NCBI GenBank assembly: GCA_033762075.1
Contig: JANRLY010000006.1
Location: 1-11,412 of the forward strand
Direction of reading: 5' to 3'
Source: VFKI01 sp033762075
GTDB taxonomy: Bacteria > Pseudomonadota > Gammaproteobacteria > DSM-16500
DNA length: 11,412 nucleotides
Of this stretch, positions 7,584 through 11,412 are shown piece by piece; within the stretch, counting starts at the first letter, position 1, and every line of letters begins with the position of its first letter. Below the pieces are notes generated by a model that worked only from the letters and a program-made list of their open reading frames with translations, did not search any database and was not told where the DNA came from. The translations under genes were made by a program, and so were the position numbers.

Positions 7584-7612
7584 TTCCATCCATGAGCATA
7601 CGCTTCTATAAT
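7584..7612 (+). promoter_or_regulatory. Candidate promoter of lysA
   Basis: A perfect TATAAT stands at 7607-7612. The hexamer 17 bases upstream (TTCCAT, 7584-7589) is a poor -35 match, so the promoter may be weak or activator-dependent. Transcription would start near 7619, about 20 bases before the lysA ATG. Confidence 0.4.
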
Positions 7613-7638
7613 GAGGCAAGCTCAATTGGATACTTATT

Positions 7639-8895
7639 ATGCAGCCCTGCCACACTATAAATAATGTACTACACATTGAAAACATCAGCCTCGAAAACAT
7701 CGCCAAGCAATTCGGTACACCATGTTATGTGTACTCTCGTGCAGCAATAGAAACTAACCTCGCACAATTTCAAAAGGCTTTCCAACATAGACCCCACCGG
7801 ATTTGTTACGCCGTCAAAGCAAATAGCAATCTTGCAATTTTAAATATATTTGCTGAACACAATATTGGATTTGATATTGTTTCTGGCGGTGAACTAGAGC
7901 GAGTTTTAGCAGCTGGCGGTGATCCAAACAAAATTATTTTTTCAGGTGTTGGTAAAACAAAAAATGAAATCGTGAAAGCATTAAACATTGGTATTCATTG
8001 TTTTAACGTCGAGTCAGAACCTGAATTATTTCGTTTGAATGAGATTGCAAAAGAAAATAATACTACTATAAAAATTGGTTTGCGCATCAACCCGGATGTC
8101 GATGCAAAAACACATCCTCATATTGCGACAGGCTTGAGTGAAAATAAATTTGGCTTAGATTGGCAACACACTTTACGTATTGTTGATGAATTACCTCAAC
8201 TCAAACATCTTAAATTGATTGGTATCGGTTGTCATATTGGTTCACAACTTACATCACTCGAACCTTTTTCTGCTGCAATCGATCGTATACTTTTTTTCAT
8301 CGAAAAATTAAAAGATAAAAATATTTATCTTGATCATATCGATCTAGGCGGTGGTTTAGGTGTTGTATACCATAATGAAACACCACCATCTGTTACAGAA
8401 TATGCAAAAATGATTTGTAACAAATTATCTTCTTTTGAAGGTGACATTATTTTTGAACCTGGACGTTCTCTTGTTGCAAACACAGGTGTCTTATTAACAA
8501 CCATCGAATATATCAAGCAAACTGCTCACAAGAATTTTGCAATTGTCGATGCTGGTATGAATGATTTATTGCGCCCTCCTTTATATGAAGCGTGGCACCA
8601 AATATCCCCTGTAAAAAATCATTCAGATATCGAAGCGACGCATTATGATATTGTAGGACCAGTCTGCGAATCAGCTGATATTTTGGGAAAAAATAGACTG
8701 CTGTCAATTCAACAAAATGATATATTAGCCATCCATTCTGTGGGGGCTTATGGATTCAGCATGAGCTCGAACTATAACTCACGTGCTCGTCCAGTTGAAA
8801 TAATGATTGATGACAATCAAGTTTTTGTCATTCGAGAACGAGAAACTTTGCAGGATTTATTTTCGACAGAAAAACTTCTTTCTAAGAAAAAATGA
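7639..8895 (+). CDS. lysA: Diaminopimelate decarboxylase
   Basis: A 418-residue PLP enzyme of fold type III, the usual length for LysA. It removes CO2 from meso-diaminopimelate to give L-lysine, the last step of lysine synthesis in the cytoplasm. Visible landmarks in order: FGTPCYVYSRAAI near the start; YAVKAN with the PLP-binding Lys60; SGGELERVLAAG; HIGSQ (199-203); GGGLG (237-241) and EPGRS (273-277), which bind the PLP phosphate; and CESAD (343-347), the substrate and dimer-interface motif. The start is supported by the standard N-terminal spacing to FGTPCYVYSR; only a weak GGA lies eight bases upstream. It is not followed by dapF, a frequent neighbour, but by an acyl-CoA dehydrogenase 11 bases beyond the stop. 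It is divergent from the PHA operon, with which it shares a 139-base control region. Confidence 0.95.
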   Translation: MQPCHTINNVLHIENISLENIAKQFGTPCYVYSRAAIETNLAQFQKAFQHRPHRICYAVKANSNLAILNIFAEHNIGFDIVSGGELERVLAAGGDPNKIIFSGVGKTKNEIVKALNIGIHCFNVESEPELFRLNEIAKENNTTIKIGLRINPDVDAKTHPHIATGLSENKFGLDWQHTLRIVDELPQLKHLKLIGIGCHIGSQLTSLEPFSAAIDRILFFIEKLKDKNIYLDHIDLGGGLGVVYHNETPPSVTEYAKMICNKLSSFEGDIIFEPGRSLVANTGVLLTTIEYIKQTAHKNFAIVDAGMNDLLRPPLYEAWHQISPVKNHSDIEATHYDIVGPVCESADILGKNRLLSIQQNDILAIHSVGAYGFSMSSNYNSRARPVEIMIDDNQVFVIRERETLQDLFSTEKLLSKKK

Positions 8896-8906
8896 TGGGG
8901 ATTCAA

Positions 8907-10040
8907 ATGGATTTTACGTTATCTGAAATACAAAAAACATTTCAAAAAACCGCATACGAATTTGCTGAACATGAAATTGCACCCTATGCTGCAGAATGGG
9001 ATGAAGAAAACTTTTCCCCTGTTGACACCTTAAAAAAAGCTGCGGCATTAGGTTTTGCTGGTTTATGTGTTGAAGAAAAGTGGGGTGGAAGCGCTTTATC
9101 GCGTCTTGACGCTGCACTTATTTTTACTGAACTTGCAACAGCTTGCCCTGCAACAGCTGCTTGGTTATCCATTCACAATATGGTTGCTTCTTTAATCAAC
9201 CAGTATGCAAGCAATGATTTTAAAAATAAATGGTTACCATCATTATGTGATATGAAACTATTGGCGAGTTATTGTCTTACCGAGCCCAATGCAGGCTCCG
9301 ATGCAGCCTCTCTTACAACTTCCGCTGTACGTCAAGGAGACGATTACATTATTAATGGGACAAAAGCTTTTATTTCTGGCGGATCAGTCAGTGACATTTA
9401 TCTTTGTATGGTACGCACGGGTGAACTTGGCCCAAAAGGAATTACCTGTTTACTTGTTGAAAAGAATACGCCAGGCCTGACATTTGGAAAGAAAGAAAAA
9501 AAATTAGGCTGGCATTGCCAACCCACGACCATGGTTTTTTTTGAAAACTGCCGAGTTCCAATTAAAAATCGTGTTGGAGAAGAAGGACAGGGATTTCATA
9601 TTGCCGTCAATGCACTCAATGGTGGAAGGATTAATATTGCAGCATGTTCTCTTGGTGGTGCAACCACTTGTCTTGACTTGGCACGCAAACATTTACATGA
9701 ACGTAAACAATTCGGTAAAAAATTAGCTGAATTTGAAGCTTTGCAATTCCGTTTTGCCGATATGTTTACCCAGCTCGAAATGTCGCGTCTCATGATTTAT
9801 CGTGCTGCTCATGCGCTCGATCAAAAAGATCCAAGCGCACCGCTTTGGTGTGCCATGGCAAAACGTGTGGCAACAGATCATGGATTTAATATCTGTAATG
9901 AAGCTCTGCAACTTTTTGGTGGTTATGGTTATATTTGTGATTATCCCATCGAAAGATTTTTTCGTGATCTGCGCGTGCATACCATTTTGGAAGGCACAAA
10001 TGAAATCATGCGATTAATTATTGCAAAGCATACTTTATGA
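8907..10040 (+). CDS. Acyl-CoA dehydrogenase, isobutyryl-CoA dehydrogenase type
   Basis: A 377-residue FAD enzyme. The opening MDFTLSEIQ is typical of the family. The flavin signature SYCLTEPNAGSDAASL is at about 121-136. The C-terminal half has RKQFGKKLAEFEALQFRFADM, then CNEALQLFGGYGYICDYPIERFFRD and ILEGTNEIMR, whose Glu362 is the likely catalytic base. The stretch GGRINIAACSLGGA and the whole C-terminal half resemble isobutyryl-CoA dehydrogenase (ACAD8), which oxidises isobutyryl-CoA to methacrylyl-CoA in valine breakdown. A 2-methylbutyryl- or short-chain specificity is possible. The ATG at 8907 is chosen for GGGGA five bases upstream and the family-typical N-terminus. An in-frame ATG at 8892 would overlap the lysA stop by four bases. 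Either way it is probably co-transcribed with lysA. The gene ends 33 bases before a structured repeat. Confidence 0.9.
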   Translation: MDFTLSEIQKTFQKTAYEFAEHEIAPYAAEWDEENFSPVDTLKKAAALGFAGLCVEEKWGGSALSRLDAALIFTELATACPATAAWLSIHNMVASLINQYASNDFKNKWLPSLCDMKLLASYCLTEPNAGSDAASLTTSAVRQGDDYIINGTKAFISGGSVSDIYLCMVRTGELGPKGITCLLVEKNTPGLTFGKKEKKLGWHCQPTTMVFFENCRVPIKNRVGEEGQGFHIAVNALNGGRINIAACSLGGATTCLDLARKHLHERKQFGKKLAEFEALQFRFADMFTQLEMSRLMIYRAAHALDQKDPSAPLWCAMAKRVATDHGFNICNEALQLFGGYGYICDYPIERFFRDLRVHTILEGTNEIMRLIIAKHTL

Positions 10041-10073
10041 ATACATATTCGCTAAACTTTAGATAGGAGCTCA

Positions 10074-10161
10074 TCATTGTGAGAAGGCGAAGCGCTTCGA
10101 TGTGGCAATCTAGTTTTTCAAAGCTAGATTGCCACGCCCCGCTGCCGCGGGCTCGCAATGA
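10074..10161. repeat. Structured interspersed repeat between convergent genes, possible terminator
   Basis: An outer stem TCATTGTGAG (10074-10083) / CTCGCAATGA (10152-10161), with one mismatch, encloses three hairpins. These are the 12-base palindrome CGAAGCGCTTCG (10088-10099); a perfect 12-pair stem GTGGCAATCTAG (10102-10113) / CTAGATTGCCAC (10124-10135); and CCCGC (10138-10142) / GCGGG (10147-10151). Its GC content stands out from its surroundings. The ends match the widespread TCATTGCGAG...CTCGCAATGA repeat family seen in many bacterial genomes. It lies between the convergent dehydrogenase genes, so it may stop transcription from both sides, although no clear U-tract follows. Confidence 0.75.
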
Positions 10162-10190
10162 CGAGTCATTGTTACAGTTCACCCATTACA

Positions 10191-11075
10191 TCATTTACCA
10201 TTAATCATTTTAATAATCGCTGAAAAATCTTTTTCGGCGAAACCTTGATTGACAAACAGAGAATATAATTCTGTGGCTTCAGCACCCAGTGGAATATTGC
10301 CACCCACACTTTCAGCAGCATGTTGTGCAAGTCGCAAATCTTTCAACATCATTTTTGCAGCAAAGCCAGGGGCATAATTTTGATTGGAGGGTGCACGTTC
10401 AATTACATTTGGTACGGGACAATAATTTGTCATCGACCAACATTGGCCTGATGCATTTGAACTAATATCGAAAAAAATTTTTGCCTCTAAGCCTAATTTT
10501 TCAGCAAGTGAAAAACCCTCACTCACTGCAATCATTGAAATCCCTAAAATGAGATTGTTACAAATTTTTGCAGCTTGACCATTGCCAGCTTGCCCTGCAT
10601 GAATGATTTTTTTACCGAGTAATTTCAATATAGGTTCGGCACGTTGAAAATGTTTCACTTCGCCGCCTACCATGATTGTGAGTGTGCCTAATTCAGCGCC
10701 GGTCACTCCGCCAGAAACAGGCGCATCGAGCATCCCAATCTTTTTTTGAGAAGCCAATGTGTGTAATTCTCGCGTCGTCGTTATTTCAATAGAAGAGCAA
10801 TCCATATAAAGTAATAGATCACGCGCATTTTCAAAAATACCATTTTCGCCCAAACACACATCGCGAACCTGTTGTCCCGTTTGTAACATGGTAATGATTG
10901 CATCCGATTGTTGTGCGAGTATTTTGATTGAATCGGCAGATGTAGCGCCCAAGACAACAGCAGATTGAATCGCTTTTTCAGAAATATCAAAAACTGAAAC
11001 ACGATGACCTGCGGTCATTAAATTTTTTGCCATGGGAAAACCCATGTGGCCTAGGCCAATAAATCCGATTTTCAT
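10191..11075 (-). CDS. mmsB: 3-hydroxyisobutyrate dehydrogenase
   Basis: A 294-residue member of the beta-hydroxyacid dehydrogenase family, of typical length. The N-terminal Rossmann domain opens with GFIGLGHMGFPMAKNL (residues 4-19), the NAD-binding glycine motif. DAPVSGGVTGAELGTL (117-132) is the substrate-binding signature, and GNGQAAKICNN (164-174) holds catalytic Lys170 and Asn174. The C-terminal helical domain ends near NQGFAEKDFSAIIK, another family landmark. The enzyme oxidises 3-hydroxyisobutyrate to methylmalonate semialdehyde in valine catabolism. The ATG at 11075 is preferred over 11081 because AAAGGA then sits six bases upstream, whereas it abuts the earlier ATG. It converges on the isobutyryl-CoA dehydrogenase-like gene. 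The hydratase, hydrolase and mmsA steps of the same pathway are not in the window. Related tartronate semialdehyde reductases are a less likely alternative. Confidence 0.9.
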   Translation of the reverse strand: MKIGFIGLGHMGFPMAKNLMTAGHRVSVFDISEKAIQSAVVLGATSADSIKILAQQSDAIITMLQTGQQVRDVCLGENGIFENARDLLLYMDCSSIEITTTRELHTLASQKKIGMLDAPVSGGVTGAELGTLTIMVGGEVKHFQRAEPILKLLGKKIIHAGQAGNGQAAKICNNLILGISMIAVSEGFSLAEKLGLEAKIFFDISSNASGQCWSMTNYCPVPNVIERAPSNQNYAPGFAAKMMLKDLRLAQHAAESVGGNIPLGAEATELYSLFVNQGFAEKDFSAIIKMINGK

Positions 11076-11115
11076 AAACATTCCTTTACTATTAAAACAG
11101 CCTTATATTAAATTT

Positions 11116-11198
11116 CTCCCTTTGGAAAAGAGAGGTAGAAAGGATTTTTTAAAATGCATTTTTATAAATCCCCCTCAATCCCCCTTTTTCAAAGGGGG
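11116..11198. repeat. Palindromic repeat element with C-rich hairpin ends
   Basis: The left part from CTCCCTTTGG (11116) is an imperfect inverted copy of the right part ending at GGGGG (11198), with one gap and roughly three bases in four matching. The centre is the perfect palindrome AAAATGCATTTT (11151-11162). The right end forms its own hairpin, CCCCCTTT (11180-11187) / AAAGGGGG (11191-11198). Such C-rich, CAAAGGGG-type repeats are dispersed in many bacterial genomes. It starts 41 bases upstream of mmsB and may carry or influence its promoter. Confidence 0.6.
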
Positions 11199-11212
11199 AA
11201 GCTTATGCGTTG

Positions 11213-11228
11213 CCCCTTTTTCAAAGGG
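11213..11228. repeat. Second, truncated copy of the C-rich hairpin repeat
   Basis: CCCCTTTTTCAAAGGG repeats the end of the preceding palindromic element (11181-11196). Its expected continuation (more G, then AAGC) is missing because the IS-like end GGCTTTG begins at 11227. The element therefore appears to have been interrupted here. Confidence 0.5.
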
Positions 11229-11310
11229 CTTTGTTGCATAAATCATCAAATTCCACCTGTCATTCCCGCGCAGGCGCACTAGCATCCGGTAAAACGGTTT
11301 AAATATTGAA

Positions 11311-11368
11311 CGTCCTTGAGAAAGCGCTAAAATTAGCGCCCTAAACACCACATTTAGGCTCAAGGACG
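11311..11368 (+). promoter_or_regulatory. RNA three-way junction masking the transposase ribosome binding site
   Basis: A perfect 10-pair outer stem joins CGTCCTTGAG (11311-11320) to CTCAAGGACG (11359-11368). Inside are two hairpins: GCGCTA (11324-11329) / TAGCGC (11334-11339), and CCTAAA (11340-11345) / TTTAGG (11353-11358). Apart from AAA at 11321-11323 and the loops, every base is paired. The right arm contains AAGGA, the Shine-Dalgarno sequence five bases before the ATG at 11372, so the fold would hide it. Similar masking of transposase start sites by read-through transcripts is known from IS10 and IS50. Confidence 0.65.
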
Positions 11369-11371
11369 AAT

Positions 11372-11412
11372 ATGAAAGATACCGTTTTTCAACAAATTTT
11401 AAAACCTTTAAC
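11372..11412 (+). CDS. Transposase N-terminus, IS4-like (partial)
   Basis: Only MKDTVFQQILKPL and part of the next codon are inside the window; the frame is still open at the edge. The opening resembles IS4-family transposases with a DUF4372 N-terminus, which commonly begin with a short M-K/N-D-T-x-F/L-x-Q-x-x-K-P-L motif. That resemblance is from memory and covers just 13 residues. AAGGA at 11362-11366 supports the ATG. Context (IS-like terminal repeat upstream and a regulatory hairpin over the start) fits a transposase. Confidence 0.5.
   Translation, partial: MKDTVFQQILKPL

Larger units (their letters stand above)
11227..11412 (+). mobile_element. Left end of an insertion sequence, cut by the window edge
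   Basis: GGCTTTGTTGCATAAATC (11227-11244) differs by one base from the IS903 terminal repeat GGCTTTGTTGAATAAATC as I recall it, and so looks like an IS5-family end. A transposase-like start lies 128 bases beyond it at 11372, reading inward. That start looks IS4-like rather than IS5-like, so either the two belong to one element or an IS5-type remnant abuts a second element. The interval also contains TGTCATTCCCGCGCAGGCG (near 11258-11275), half of a common interspersed repeat. The right end is outside the window. Confidence 0.5.

Noticed and set aside
11258..11275. Half of a dRS3/NRS-like repeat (TCATTCCCGCGCAGGCG)
   Set aside because: The inverted partner half (GGGAAT) is absent, so it cannot be called as a complete element; noted only within the mobile region.
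11032..11363. Short open frames on both strands over the repeats after mmsB
   Set aside because: They run through palindromic repeat DNA and the IS end and have no protein-family character.
1..11412. tRNA, rRNA or CRISPR arrays
   Set aside because: No tRNA-like cloverleaf with a CCA-compatible end, no rRNA segment, and no regularly spaced direct repeats were seen.

Overview
The window reads as chromosomal DNA from an AT-rich gammaproteobacterium. The protein styles (a Legionella/Coxiella-like hybrid kinase, class I PHA synthase, BON-domain protein) and the several small palindromic repeats suggest the order Legionellales. That placement is inference from the sequence; no search was possible. 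The density of genes is normal, with mobile or repeat DNA at both ends.

Layout, left to right. Positions 1-98 are one imperfect palindrome. A secreted two-BON-domain protein follows (151-705, +). It converges on a tight three-gene minus-strand operon, transcribed in the order EamA/DMT membrane transporter (4518-3637), secreted type 1 periplasmic binding protein (3640-2510), membrane-bound hybrid histidine kinase with a C-terminal receiver (2494-746). A 305-base non-coding leader lies in front of it. Next is a minus-strand polyhydroxyalkanoate (PHA) operon: phasin (7499-7140), class I PHA synthase phaC (7105-5300), and a PhaJ-type (R)-enoyl-CoA hydratase (5291-4824). Its strong sigma70-type promoter has a CTGC-N3-GCAG palindrome, the PhaR-type site, exactly filling part of the spacer. 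Divergently, lysA (diaminopimelate decarboxylase, 7639-8895) runs into an acyl-CoA dehydrogenase of the isobutyryl-CoA dehydrogenase type (8907-10040). Across an 88-base structured repeat, a convergent 3-hydroxyisobutyrate dehydrogenase (mmsB, 11075-10191) completes a partial valine-degradation set. The right end holds a palindromic repeat element, an IS5/IS903-like terminal repeat, and the first codons of an IS4-like transposase.

How the genes may work together. Isobutyryl-CoA dehydrogenase and 3-hydroxyisobutyrate dehydrogenase are two steps of valine catabolism, and the PHA operon stores acyl carbon, so the middle and right of the window are carbon and energy management. The transporter/binding-protein/kinase operon has no ABC permease or ATPase. 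It looks like a ligand-sensing module in the style of LuxP-LuxQ or TorT-TorS, with the unusual addition of a DMT transporter. It is the best candidate here for an undescribed system. A second noteworthy item is an RNA three-way junction that would mask the transposase ribosome binding site at the right edge.
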